A stretch of 64,000 nucleotides of DNA from Apostichopus japonicus (lineage: Eukaryota > Echinodermata > Holothuroidea > Aspidochirotida > Stichopodidae): positions 4,804,001-4,868,000 of the forward strand of contig NC_092570.1 in the NCBI RefSeq assembly GCF_037975245.1, read 5' to 3'. The position numbers were made by a program, and so were the translations under genes. Positions 24,201 to 35,887 of the stretch are shown here, in pieces. How positions within the stretch are numbered: the first letter of the stretch is position 1; the number at the start of each line of letters is the position of its first letter. Below the pieces are notes generated by a model. That model was not told the DNA's origin. It worked only from the letters and a program-made list of their open reading frames with translations, and did no database searches.

Positions 24201-25514
24201 TTATTGAAGCCATTTGGACCAACTAGCCTGGTTCCCAAAGTCAACGCCTCACTCCAAATAATGTTCAAAGGGCCTCAGGCTGTTTTACTCTTTTGGAAAT
24301 CTCTATATTTGTGGGTTTCCTTTCTCTTTGCAAGTCTCATTATTACTTCGGGCAAAAATGCACCGCCTAATTATTTTTCTTTAATAATAAAAAAATTAAG
24401 AGAAGGATAAATAAAAACAGTGACAATAATAACAAAAGTATTCGCAGTATTAGTTTTCTGGCAATTTTTTACCTACATTGCGTAATATTTGAATGTCGTC
24501 TGCTGTGCTAGACACATTTCTATGGAGCATGCTAGAAGTAAACAGTGTTATTTTGGTTCAGCGTTCTAGACCCTCTCGCGCGTTACTGATTTCTCTGAAG
24601 TATTATTACAGGACGTTGAGAACTGACCGTTGTTTCTTGAAGGTGTCGTACTAGGTTATTGCCAGTAAATAGCAGAGATGAGGTTTCACCCAACGTCGTG
24701 CCTAAATCGCACCTAAGTTTAGGCCAAAGCTTAGGATGTTTAACTTGTTTAAGGCCTGTTATTTGTGTTAATTGTTATACTACTACTAGTAAGTTATAAC
24801 TAGTTATAGCTATAGTTAGGCTAGGCTTCGCCACAATTGCTATCAACGTTGGCCTAATTTAGAACTATGCCACATGCTAGTACTACTAGTACTATTAGCA
24901 GGCCTAGTATAACTATAAGTATGATGCAAAATAGGCCTAGCCTAGAGTGAATTATACTTGTATGTTGTAAGGTTAGGAATCAAACGGCATGAAGCTAGGA
25001 GAATTTTCCCTAACTTCGTGCATGCGTTGAAGTTAAATTACAGTATAATTCCACTAAAAATGTGAAATAATTCTGCAAGTATATCAAAATACAAAATTGA
25101 TATTTTTAAGTATTTTGGCAGGTTTCGTTAAGGCTTTGTAGATTAAAATTGCGACTTAGAAAGTAGTTACAATTTGACTAATGAATATAGCAACTTAGTA
25201 CAGTGCCTATCAGTGCAGCTACATGTGTATACTACAGTACAAAATTTCAGGGAACATGTGAAATTACTGTATTCTACCATATTGTGTGGCATTGTTTGTG
25301 GATTGTCACTTTACCAGCTTTAGCCTACAGGCAAGAGTGCATGTAAACCAAGATTGGCCTTAATTGGCCCATGATGCTGACCTAGGTCAAGGATTAGATG
25401 AGCATGGAAGTTCCTAATAAGAATTCCATGGATGATGGGTACATATCAAACATTATGATAAGGCTTATCTGTTAAATTCGGGCTAACACATGAATTGATA
25501 TTTTAACTTTTCAG
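21256..25514. other. Intergenic region upstream of methyltransferase copy A
   Basis: No confident gene. A 100-codon frame at 21899-22201 and opposed frames at 23653-23911 show no recognisable motif. The promoter and 5' non-coding exon of copy A should lie somewhere in the right part, because a splice acceptor precedes its ATG, but I cannot place them. Confidence 0.5.
23388..23436 (+). repeat. 11-bp perfect inverted repeat with 27-nt loop
   Basis: GGGCTAAGCCA (23388-23398) is the exact reverse complement of TGGCTTAGCCC (23426-23436). It lies in otherwise anonymous sequence 2.1 kb before methyltransferase copy A. Confidence 0.7.
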
Positions 25515-25520
25515 CTGTAG
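25511..25520 (+). other. Splice acceptor and short 5' leader before copy A ATG
   Basis: A pyrimidine-rich run ending in TTTTCAG (AG at 25513-25514) is followed by CTGTAG and then the ATG. Copy B has the same arrangement (GCAG then ATACTTCAAG, then ATG). The shared layout makes a non-coding first exon likely in both genes; its position is unknown. Confidence 0.6.
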
Positions 25521-28500
25521 ATGGATGTACTTGTACTAGATGGAGGTGCTTCTTCTGAAATACAAAACCTGGGCTTTGACATTCATGTAAGTATCTTGTT
25601 TGAAATATTAATTCTATCACATTAATACATTTTGCATAGAGCTCTAATAATCAACTTCTTGTTTACAATTTAAACTAGAAGAAGGGATTCATTTTTGTGG
25701 CAAACTTTTGCATCATCATGTGAAGTGGCATTTCCATTACAATTTAAAAAATAAATGCAAATTTTGAAATGTCTTTGAAGTTTAAAACTACATTTTGGAA
25801 AAGTACAATTTGTGGCCTCATTTACTAACAGATGATCTGGAAAAAGCTTTTCTTTTTCTGTATGAATGCATAGTTTATCCAAAGCATGAGACAATTTCTC
25901 ACAACCAAATTTCATTTGTATGACGTCAAAACTACATGGTGCATGAAAATTTAATACAAACTTTCAGATTATACCTGGATTTTATTTTGGAGTGAAAGTT
26001 GAAGTTGAAGAACACTTTTCCAGAAGACACCTCAGCTTGCCACTTAAGAAGTTACCTATTGTGGGCACAGCCACATTTATGGGGTGACCCAAAAAATTTC
26101 TCAAAGCCGCTTACATGAAATGAGAAAGAAGCTATTGAAATGTTTTTGGTTTTGCTATCTCAGTATGAACTGTTTTTGTCTTCATTGTAAAGTGTTACAA
26201 TTTATGTCACTTACATTTACATTTTACATTGTTGCAAGTTCCTGCTTGCAGAAGGATCTAAAATACACACATTCATACTTATTATGTCAGCAATCCTGTC
26301 ATCATTTCCTCAATCATGCCACAAAAATATTTGTGCCCTTCTGATGAACTTTTTGTAAAATCTTTTTTTCCTCTCAAATTTAGAAAGACCCTCTCTGGAG
26401 CTCAAGATTGTTGATTACCAATCCAGGTGCAATAAAAGAGGTCCACAAAAGGTATTGAACATAAATTTATGTTGCTTCTTTCCTCTCCCCCTCCTCCACT
26501 TTTGCAGTCATAAGCTGTCACATTATAGGATTATGTCTTGCTTTTAAGAGTTATTGTGTTCTTGCCGAATCAGCAGTTGGATTTCTGATAGACAGTTGTA
26601 TGTATGTATGTATGTATATGTGATCTTCCCGCAAGCAGGAACTCGCGAAAGAAGCCGTGGAGGCTTATAGACTGGCAAGCTGACCGAAGCCAATCTCTCG
26701 GCACACATTCATTTAACGTCCATGTCAGGAAGTTGTTATTGAACAACACCCTTGCCAGACGACACACATTGCTGTCGGCGGGGAATCGAACCGGGGATCT
26801 CATGACTGGGAGACGCCGGCGTTAACCACTAGGCTATACACTCCGCCTGTTGTAGGATGTAGGTTGTAGGATGTAGTTGTAGGATGGTAAGATTTGGTTT
26901 TATCTATTGCTATTTAAAAAAATTTTCATTACTTCAAACTCTTGTTAAATTGAACAAATTTCTTGGACCTATTAAGTCCCAGCTATGGCTCTGTGCAGTA
27001 TTTAACAGGTGAATGGACAACAGACCTTCATAAACCAGAAACAGAATATAGTGTAAAATCATTCTATTGGAACTGTTGCTATGCAACCTGTAAGTTTTTA
27101 AAAGTAGCTGGTTGATTTTCCTGCGCAGTTGAAAGTTTTCCACCAGATAAACTCTAGTTACTATGTTTGCTGTGTGGTCTAAAAATTGATGATTTTTGTA
27201 ATAAAACAAAGGAGCAAGTAGCTGATAATTATTTTCATTAGCTAATGATAACAAAGAACTGTGATTCTTTTGTGTAAATTAGACTAGATTGGGATTATCC
27301 GATATGAAAAAACGGTAACTTAAGTGCCAAATTTTTAGATAACTGTTTGAATACAGTGCAAGAAATGAGCAATATACAGTAGGCTTTTTTTCAGATATAT
27401 TTGACGGCAGTAGATGTTACACTGTAAAAGCCATCATAAATGTTTTAGAAATGAATGTGAACCTAAACAGGAGTTGGAATATACTTTACGGTTACATTTG
27501 CAGTATTCTTTGTATTACCTAATATTTTGTTCCCTAAATTTTGTTTAATAGCTTTCTTGAACATGGGGCTGACATCATCCAAACAGTTTCATACCAAGTG
27601 AGTAAAACTTAAACTATATACTGTCTGTTTGTGATAGACATTTACATTGAATATCTACCACAGAGTTTAGCAATAACTCTATCAATGATAAAATACTATT
27701 GACACTATGTAAATACGATGTAAATACAAAAAATCCCATCAGCATGAAAGTGGCCATATTGCTTATGATCATTGCATAAATTAACTCCTTAAATACTGTA
27801 TGACCTTAAATTGTGAACTATCTTGAAAAAAAGAAGCATTCAAAATACATGTTACTTTCACAATTCTGTAAAACAGAAGTTTGTTATTGTTATACCTTTC
27901 GCTGACAGTTAGTAAATGGCAGAATGGTCATAGAGCAATATACTAGCTTATTAAGATCTTCTTTGACCCAGAGTCAACGCATATGACCACATGGTTTTTA
28001 GCATTTTAAAACCCACCATGCTCTATGGGATTTTAACTGTGTGGGATTTTAAAATCTGTGGAAACGAAGGCACTAATAACCCTAACCTCTATTTTTCATA
28101 TAAACTGCCATTTAGCAATGTGATCGAATTAGCTGCATGTGCCACTGTTAATGTGTGAAGTTGAAAAACAAAATGGACAGACATACCTAATTACCATTTA
28201 AATTTCAAGGTAAGTAATTGCTATGTAAAAATAGTCGACCACTGTGCAAAGTGTTTGTGTATATTTATGCAGTCATTCTAAATAACCATTCTTGGGCAAC
28301 CCCAGTACAAGGAAACACTCATCTTGCAAAGTTCTGTACATAGCATGACATAACATCACCACAGGAACTACATACCACAGGAACATGTAGGCTTTTTGAT
28401 TCAAATTTTATTATGGCTTTGTCAAACAATGCACACTTTAAGTCAGGAGTGTTAACTCTTGTTGTGATACAGTTGATTGAAATACAGTGCTAATTCTTTT

Positions 28501-29672
28501 GTTTCTTTCATAAGGCGTCAATTCCTGGTTTTTGGAAATATGCCAACAAAACTGAAGAAGAGGCCAAGGCACTGATGCAGAAGAGCGTCCACTTAGCTCA
28601 AGAAAGTGTCGAAGAGTTTTGGAAAGATTATCAGAAGAAAGCAGAAGACAGTGATTCAACTATCACAGCAGGTTTGTTCACACCTCTTTTTCCCTCAAAG
28701 AAAGTTATGTTAGATATATTGGAAACAGTTCAGTAGTTCAAATTATAGTATAATTATATCAGTCATGCACAGCAGTACCCGTTTCTTTTATTTCTTTAAT
28801 ACTTGTTTCTTTTATTTCTTTTCTGTACTATTCGAAGACTTCCTTCTTCCCCCCCGGCCCCCCCCCTCCTTAAATCCAGTTCTACCACTTTGTTTCACAA
28901 ACTTTTACAAAGCAAACTTTTTAGGCAGAGGATATATCATCCTATATGACCAACTGGAACTCCACCCCTCAGAATCCACACTGAGAATGGATGGAAGCTA
29001 GCTTGGACTAACAACTTGGCACTTGATGTTTATAGAAAATTCATCTGTAAGCTACAATTACTGTAGATAAATTTTCTTCAAAGTCTGCAAAAGTCAGATT
29101 TGATATTATCGAGGTTCTCAGTGTTAATACTCCTTATTAATTGAAACAAAACTTGGCTATATTTTTAAGCTAATAAAGTGCCTTGTAATGGAAATGAATT
29201 TTAGTATTGAGCAATATCCAACTTTCCAAAAATGCAAAAGGCTATTTTTAACTTGATATAGTGGATGATAGTGTGACCATTGTCCCATAATTGTCCCATT
29301 GTCCAATAATTGTCCCATAATGCTTTGCAGAGAAAAATATTTTGTGTCTGAACTTTCTTGGACTGGTTTTAGACCCAATAAACTGCCTGTTTAAATAAGA
29401 CCTGTGGCAGAGAAAAGTTGAAGAATATATATATATATATCCATTAACAAACTAGATGATGAAGTATGCTAAGTAGCATTAGGATCATTAACTCCTGTCT
29501 GAAATTTCTATATACATTTCAGATAGGAAGAGACCAATGGTTTGTGGTTCCTTAGGACCATGTGCTGTCAAGTTTAATAATAATTCAGAATACCATGGAA
29601 ACTACATTGAAGATGTCACTGAAAGGGTAATTCTCTGTTATACTGTGTGTCATACCTGAGTGGAAATTAATC

Positions 29673-29705
<33 letters not shown>

Positions 29706-32700
29706 TACACTTATATAGCGCTTAATACAGCGTTTCAAAGCACTTTACACAGTAGGAAAGAGATAAAGGAAACCAAGGGGAAAAAAGAAACTAGGAATCA
29801 AACAGAAATGTTTTACAGAACAACATTGTTGTTGCTTTTCCAGTGTAAAGTATATATATCTAGTAGAATTGATGTCCATTCATAGTAGCTGACTTATATA
29901 GCAAACCAGAATATTATATACGATTAGTTAGCAAGCGTTACTGCCACTTACATCAAAAGTAACTTTCATAAAAGACTCAAAATAATGTACTTGTCTATGT
30001 GAATTGCTTTTTTGTACATTCTCAGAAATGGTTCAGTGTACAGGGCACCTAGGAAGTGGATACACCAGTTTTTATTAACATCAATAAAATTGACCAAACA
30101 ATATCGCTTACTAAAGATTCCATTTTGCAAAAGAAAGATGTGGTATTGATAAATATGTTGCTATTCATTTTGAAATGAAATGATTTTTTAAGCTCTTCGT
30201 TGACATCCTATTTACTAGAACATTCATATTCTGTAATCACAGTGTAGAACTTATTACACAAAGTGTCTCTATCAAACGTGTAGGTTCTAATCTCAGAAAT
30301 GTATCACCAAGCAGGGAGTAATTTAGATCTGGATTTGCATCGCAAAATACTATGCAAAATGGTCAAATTACTATGCAATTCTAAAGATGTTTAACAGTTT
30401 CAATACAAAGGTTCCTTTGTATTTTTCCAATACAAAGGAACCTTTGTATTTTATATGAGACCTTATTCAGAGCCTTCAAAACTGCCAGACAAAAATATGA
30501 AAAATAAATTATTTTCTGCCAAGTATTGTAAGCATAGATTTAAGTAATATTCTTTAATATTTTAGACTAGTTTTGTCCTAACTATTAAATTTATTTAGCT
30601 TCTTCACATTCTTGTCATCCTTTTTAACTTACAGGAGATCATTGACTTCCAGAGACCAAGAATTTCAGCTCTCGTAGAAGCAGGCATAGACTTCCTAGCT
30701 CTAGAAACTATTCCTGTCCAGAAAGAGGCAGAGATTGTGACAAAACTGCTGAGAGAATTTCCTAATGTAAAGCCATGGATTTCCTTCCAGTGTAAGGTAT
30801 GTATCGGCTTTTCTTGTACCCCATTACCATAAGGCCTTTTTCAGCAATGGTTTCCCTCAGTTTTTCCATACAAGAGCTAAAACCATGGATTTCATCAATC
30901 ACAGTTTGTGCTCTTGTCTCCCAGTTTTTCATTTAAAAAATTTGCAAAGAAAGTAAATAGAACTGAAAATAGCCTTAAGAATTTGTAATTGTAGGAAAGA
31001 TTGAATTGTGTGAATGGAAGTAGATCTATTGGTAGAAGGTTTCATAAGTTCTCTTTTCCATTTGCCCAACTTTATGCAATTGGCATCAAAAACAAGAAAG
31101 AAAGTAAGAAGTCGGATGTTTGAAATACGTTTACAGTTGGATTGTTTCTGAGGTATTCCAATCATATCTACAAAGAGCATGTTTTTTTTTGGTTCTTACA
31201 AGAAATTGACAGATCACTTTTCTTGACAGATACAAAGATGGAAACACAAATACAATAAGTTTCACCCTGTCAATATATTCTATTTCCCATTTTAAATATC
31301 ATCTTTGCCCCCCCCCCCCAACAAATTTTAAAGCCGTGATTTTGCTTTCCTTGTTGGTACTGTAGGATGGCAACCATACAGGTCATGGGGAGGTATTTTC
31401 TGACGCTGTCCAGTCGGTGGTTCAGGACGGATTAGTGAAGTATGTCGGCATCAACTGCTGCTCTCCTCTCTATGTTACACCTCTACTGGAGTCTGTTCAG
31501 AGACAAATAAAAGATTATTCTCTTGAGTTTGTGACTTATCCCAACAGTGGAGAAATCTATGAAGAAGAAGCCATAACATCTGTGGGAAGGTTTGTGTAAA
31601 ACCAGTGTATATATAAAGCATATGTAATGGAATAATCAGATGGCAGAAGTTGATTCTGTCCCGTTGTGCTATAAATTCTCTGATCCAACATAACTATGAA
31701 TGCTGATAGCATGTTTTGTTGCCAAAATATAGATTTTTCATATTTGTAGACAATTGATTAAGTTTTCTGGCAACCAATATCATTGGTCTACTTGATAATG
31801 AACAGATCATTAATCTGCAGAGAAAACAGAATGTAACACTGGAAGGAAATCCTTGAAGTTTTTCAACAAGGATTGTGAGATACTTTGGTCTTCCCTTGGA
31901 TTATATATTGTCTGAACCAGAACATGCCTTAGGTTTATAATTCTGGTGATGTTTTCTATGCTATTGAAACTGAGAACATTTAACACTATACAATTTTTTT
32001 TATCAATTGAATTATCAGTTGGGATTGAGATCATTCCATTAATTAAGGTCTAACTACACACTAGACTGGAGGAACCATCTTCAGTATGACACAAGCCTAC
32101 ACCAGAAGAGATTCTGGAGCAGACGACAAGATACTAGTTACTAATACTATTTACTATTTAATTTTGAACTTCAACAGTAAAGTCAATAGAGTGCATCAAT
32201 TTATTAATTTAATAGAATTCAAAGCAAACCCACCCATGGAAAGACAATAAGGCAAAAAATATTAATAAGGAAGGAAGTACCAAGAATGACATTGTTAACA
32301 ATTCTATTTGGAAGAGATTGAGTCCTTGGGCTTGATCTCAAAAACAAATGTTAATTAGCAAAGATCACAGGTGTGCACTTTAGTAGACAGGATATCTCAT
32401 GGAGGATCACCTCAGCATTAGTCATTCAATTCTCTTGTATCTATGCTGATTGTAAAAATTAATTAGAACAATTAATTTCATGAGTTTGTTTTACTGTCTA
32501 CTTGCCTTATGATAATTTTAATTTATTCAAGGAGATGTTCATCCCCTCCATCATTATTTACCTACGTCAAAGAGATGTTTTATAACGATAAGAAAACATT
32601 CCCTTTATAGCTAAGAATAATTATGAAGATAACCATTACTCTTTTTCCGTCTCATAATGAACATCTTTTCTTTTCTGTTTTTAGATTCACTGGTGATAAT

Positions 32701-32859
32701 TTGATGGCCAAATTTGCCCCCACTGTACCAAAATGGATTGACCTAGGTGCTACCATTATTGGAGGATGTTGTCAAACAACACCAAAGGATATACAATTGA
32801 TAGTTGAACATGTGAGCTTGAACTTGAAAGGTCACCAGAGCACCAAAGGAGAAACATAA
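25521..32859 (+). CDS. Homocysteine S-methyltransferase, tandem copy A (333 aa, 8 exons)
   Basis: Joined exons: 25521-25586, 26384-26451, 27552-27597, 28515-28671, 29523-29626, 30635-30796, 31366-31589, 32685-32859; all introns GT-AG. The product matches the S-methyl_trans zinc family (MmuM/YbgG-like), which moves a methyl group from S-methylmethionine or a similar donor to homocysteine to give methionine, presumably in the cytosol. Visible motifs: MDVLVLDGGASSEI at the N-terminus, SFLEHGADIIQT (45-56), ALETIPVQKEAE in exon 6, VGINCC (zinc Cys232) in exon 7, and GGCCQTTPKDI (zinc Cys304, Cys305) in exon 8. Length fits the ~310-330 aa family. An AG acceptor six bases before the ATG implies a 5'-UTR intron. 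Exon sizes and phases equal those of copy B at 43468-51653. The methyl donor cannot be told from sequence. The model reads through with no internal stop. Confidence 0.93.
26598..26847 (-). mobile_element. tRNA-derived SINE in intron 2 of copy A
   Basis: Read on the minus strand from 26847, the head is tRNA-like with an A box TAGCCTAGTGG and a B box GGTTCGATTCC, both matching the RNA polymerase III consensus. An unrelated body of about 170 bp follows, ending in an ATAC-type repeat (TGTA units on the plus strand, 26598-26618). GTTGTA occurs just outside both ends and could be a target duplication, but tandem GTTGTAGGAT sequence there makes it uncertain. It is probably an inserted SINE rather than a functional tRNA gene. 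Confidence 0.75.
29276..29325 (+). repeat. TTGTCCCATAA short direct repeat
   Basis: Four imperfect TTGTCC(C/A)AT(A)A units lie in intron 4 of methyltransferase copy A. The short opposite-strand open frame here is a by-product of the repeat. Confidence 0.65.
29673..29755 (-). repeat. Retroposon-like 3' tail with (ATT)n in intron 5 of copy A
   Basis: On the minus strand, AAAGTGCTTTGAAACGCTG and then AGCGCTATATAAGTGTAA lead into a run of ATT trinucleotides (TAA on the plus strand from 29673). This combination resembles conserved 3' tails of non-LTR retroposons. The body beyond 29755 was not recognised. Compare the tail at 10141-10204. Confidence 0.55.
30402..30450 (+). repeat. Double palindrome built on AATACAAAGG
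   Basis: Two 22-bp blocks (30402-30423 and 30429-30450) are exact reverse complements of each other, and each is itself a near-perfect palindrome made of AATACAAAGG, a 2-bp centre (TT or AA) and CCTTTGTATT. Five bases separate them. It lies in intron 5 of methyltransferase copy A. Confidence 0.85.
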
Positions 32860-34010
32860 ATGGTTGGAAAAAGGGATCAATGATATTTCATATTCTCAAT
32901 TAACTGATATTAAATCCAACAGTGTAAAAACACAGAGAATGTAGCACACAAAATCAATGGTTAATTATTGTTCTCAAACATTCTACTATCTTCTTCTTCA
33001 GATAATGTAAAACATTAAATTTAAACTTTTTTAGCAGAGAGCTGACATAGAAGACAGCCCCACTGTTTCTAGTACATGAAAATGGTCAGATATGGACAAT
33101 TCATCAAATTGTACTGTTTCTCTCTGTATTTTATATTGCATCATTACGCAATTCCAATTTGGTCAAACTTGTGCCATGTTCTTACAAAGTGAAGTGATGC
33201 CACCTGTTAAGGCAAATAATTGCCTTGTTATGATTGTGCCAGTATTGTAACTACCACTTATGCAATTCACTTTTATAAAAAACTGAAGACATTTGTTGTA
33301 TAGTCCTAGCAGTTGGGTAATGGAAAAGGTTTTGTATGCTATAAAATTCCAAATATTCCTTTTTTTTATTTTTTATATCTCAGTATACAAGGCAGATGTT
33401 ATGGAGTATTTCTTAGATGTCTTTGGTTCACTTTTCAAATTTTTTAGAGAAAAATGCATGTACTGAATTCCATTATGAGGTTGCACTCCACTACGCCATA
33501 CTTTCTTTTCAGCAAAGCTGCTTGAACTTAAAAAACTTAGTTGTCGAAGCCATTTATAGTAGTTTACATTAAATAACTCTTGAGGCAAAAACTTTTGAGT
33601 CCTGTTCAAGTCAAACATTTCTTTTGTAATTTATAGACTGAACTTTGGTACAATATTTGTTTGTGAAATATTTTATACTACAACTTTAAACTTTAACTTT
33701 TAAGTGCAATAAAACATTATTTGGTCATATTATGGGCCTACAGATTTAAATCTTAATGATGCCTTTCTATTAAATTGGGTACTTGTTTCAATCGACAACT
33801 CTCTATAATTTTCAAATCCAATGCCATCCGAAGCATGAATGGACCTGGTCAGTTCTACAAGCATATGTAATCCGTTCTTTACTCCTTTATCCTTGTCCTG
33901 TATGGTCATGGTTTATTTGGTTTTAATTCCATCAATGCAACTTACACTTATCTAGCGTCATACTTTCATTGTGTTATATTTTGTACTTTTCATTCGGCTG
34001 CCAAGTATTG
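32860..34010. other. 3' flank of methyltransferase copy A
   Basis: Probable 3' UTR and downstream non-coding DNA. No coding sequence was recognised; the open frame at 33373-33618 on the minus strand has no motif. Confidence 0.5.
33708..33713 (+). other. Candidate polyadenylation signal for copy A
   Basis: AATAAA lies about 850 bp after the copy A stop codon, followed by a T-rich stretch. Other weaker variants (ATTAAA near 33014) occur earlier, so this assignment is tentative. Confidence 0.35.
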
Positions 34011-34040
34011 CTGATGAAGGTCCCAGGGGGACCAAAAAAT
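34011..34040 (+). ncRNA. Hammerhead-ribozyme-like relic motif (left of the LTR element)
   Basis: CTGATGA (34011-34017) is followed by a 6-bp hairpin GGTCCC-AGG-GGGACC (34019-34033) and then AAAA where the hammerhead core has GAAA. This is the order CUGANGA, stem II, GAAA of a hammerhead core. An extra base sits before stem II, and no good stem I or III is evident, so if related it is a decayed copy. Such motifs are known from Penelope-like elements and retrozymes. Confidence 0.3.
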
Positions 34041-34113
34041 CCAATATATTTTCTAAACTTAATTACTCCTTATTTGTCAATTATGAGTCATATCTTATTT
34101 CTCTGGTTTTCAC

Positions 34114-34117
<4 letters not shown>

Positions 34118-34156
<39 letters not shown>
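34118..34156 (+). repeat. (TA)n microsatellite
   Basis: An uninterrupted AT dinucleotide run. It ends next to the tRNA-like sequence at 34205-34276 and may be the tail of that retroposed unit. Confidence 0.85.
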
Positions 34157-34162
<6 letters not shown>

Positions 34163-34204
34163 GAAAACGTAATGAGAAGGAAAATCCAGAACAGTGAAAA
34201 AACA

Positions 34205-34276
34205 GCCTCCACTGGGATTCGAACCCGGGCCTCCGGTTTTTTACGTGGACACCCTAACCAACTAGTCCATGGAAGC
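34205..34276 (-). mobile_element. tRNA-like sequence, probable SINE head or tRNA pseudogene
   Basis: On the minus strand this 72-nt segment has a fully pairable 7-bp acceptor stem (GCTTCCA with TGGAGGC), an A-box-like TGGACTAGTTGG, and a perfect B box GGTTCGAATCC in a T-arm with one mispair. The anticodon stem does not pair and the loop is A-rich, so it is unlikely to be a working tRNA. The (TA)n run downstream on that strand would suit a SINE tail. Confidence 0.6.
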
Positions 34277-34430
34277 TGATTGTATGTCTCGAGGTTCGAA
34301 ACCGGTAAGGAAGGTCGTAATTTCACTGTAGACGTTTGACACCTGTATTGAACAATACTAGTTCTGTTTTTGGTGACATATTTTGCCTTACTCTAGAGAT
34401 CAAACAAAATGCTTACCAACTCGAAAATCA

Positions 34431-34431
34431 T

Positions 34432-34463
<32 letters not shown>

Positions 34464-34466
34464 TAG

Positions 34467-34508
<42 letters not shown>

Positions 34509-34518
34509 ATATATATAT
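34431..34518 (+). repeat. Interrupted (TA)n microsatellite
   Basis: Two long TA runs are interrupted by AAATATAGA and TTTATATA. They end just before the C-rich stretch into which the LTR retrotransposon inserted. Open frames across it are Ile-Tyr repeats and not genes. Confidence 0.85.
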
Positions 34519-34567
34519 CCCCCACCTTAAATATTGCGAGGGACATATGTCCCCCGCCCCCCCCCCC

Positions 34568-34783
34568 TGTGACATTATTAAGCTATACGTTTAAGAGCTA
34601 CTTTATATGTCGCGCACCAACATCATTACTGTTTGGTGCATAGCCTGTATGTTCAAGGATCGGCCTCTTGCGATCTGGCCTTCCGAGTGTTAACCTCTCA
34701 ATACATTACTGTAATTCTTTATAGAAGTATTTCTGTCTTTATTTGGACATTGAACAACATATTACCTGGTCGGTAACATTACA
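34568..34783 (+). repeat. 5' LTR, 216 bp
   Basis: It runs from TGTGACATTATTAAGC to GGTCGGTAACATTACA and is identical to the right LTR. It should contain the element's promoter. TTTATAGAAG near 34719-34728 is a possible TATA-like site; I see no clear canonical polyadenylation signal. Confidence 0.93.
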
Positions 34784-34797
34784 TGGTGGCAGCGGTG
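34784..34797 (+). other. Primer-binding site, tRNA-Leu type
   Basis: TGGTGGCAGCGGTG starts at the first base after the LTR. Its reverse complement CACCGCTGCCACCA matches the 3' end, with CCA, of animal tRNA-Leu(AAG) as I recall it, for 14 bases. This would prime minus-strand DNA synthesis. Confidence 0.75.
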
Positions 34798-35285
34798 CTT
34801 GAGAGCCTCGCAAATCCAGATTTTCGACAGGATAACTTTGGAAATTGAACATTTAACGACCGAGTTGCCAATATCGGAGGGCGAGATCGTAACAGACAGT
34901 TGGCCTAACATACGTATTGTATATCGTATAATACAGCTAGGCGATAGCGTTCGTTACACTGAACGCATGCAGTCTGGAAAATAAACTGTGTAACCGTTAC
35001 AACGAGGTTTGAGCCAATCCGTGAACGACAAAAGCAGTGACATTAGTGCTGGAGGTCACCTTCTCCCCAAGTCGATGTAACGTTTGCACATGCGCGAAAC
35101 CGGAACTTATTTTCTGAAACGGCCCAGTGCAGATTGAGTGAAACTTCTGATTTGGAACGGAGCCAAGGCCCAGGACATAACGACACCTGCATAGCATCGC
35201 CAGAAAAGGGAAATCTACCTGTACTACACGTAGCGGACGATGAATTTTTAGCGGAGACGTACTGATATATCGAGTTTTGTAAATC

Positions 35286-35470
35286 AGGAACTGGCTAATG
35301 CCCTGCAAGTTGTAATCGGACGTTCTAAGCATTTGATTTTGTTCATTAAATTTTCTGTGGAGCCAACACTGGCAACAGGAACTGGAAAATGCCCTGATAA
35401 GATATAACGGACATATTAAGCTTTGTTTATAAAATTTTCTGTGGAAAAGGAACTGGCCAATGCCCTTGTG
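35286..35470 (+). repeat. Imperfect repeats in the retrotransposon leader
   Basis: AGGAACTGG followed by about two variable bases and AATGCCCT occurs at 35286, 35377 and 35448. The motif AAATTTTCTGTGG occurs between copies (from 35348 and 35432). The 1.1-kb leader (34784-35887) has no coding sequence; these repeats could bear on packaging or translation, which is speculation. Confidence 0.7.
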
Positions 35471-35887
35471 TATTTTACATGGACATTAAGAAATTTTGGT
35501 GTTTATCGTGTTATGACTCATTATCGTTACTAAGCGAAGGATTTTACAATGTGGTAAGCAAAACATTTTTCCTTTCGTATTTTACCAGGTATTCTAACAA
35601 ACCTAAGCTAGTGTGTGAAGTCAAGGCGAGATTATAATATTTGTAATCTGGTCAACACTGTTGGTACCGGATGTGCAAAATATTAGGCCCAGACTAGTAA
35701 CATTAAGTAACAACATAAGAGTCGATAGGCGATACAATAATACAACTGGCCTACAGTTGTTTGTAATTAATCACATGTTGTGTGGGAAAGATACATTTTC
35801 TTTCAATCACAATTTTCTGGTTAAGTGTTGACTAAAAAACAAGTGAAAATTTTCAAACTGAGTACTCAGACACATGCGTTTGGAATC

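Noticed and set aside
34205-34276. Functional tRNA gene
   Set aside because: Acceptor stem and B box are good, but the anticodon stem does not pair, the loop is A-rich and a (TA)n tail follows, so a SINE or pseudogene is more likely.
34336-34594. Open frames rich in Ile-Tyr
   Set aside because: They are translations of the (TA)n microsatellites.
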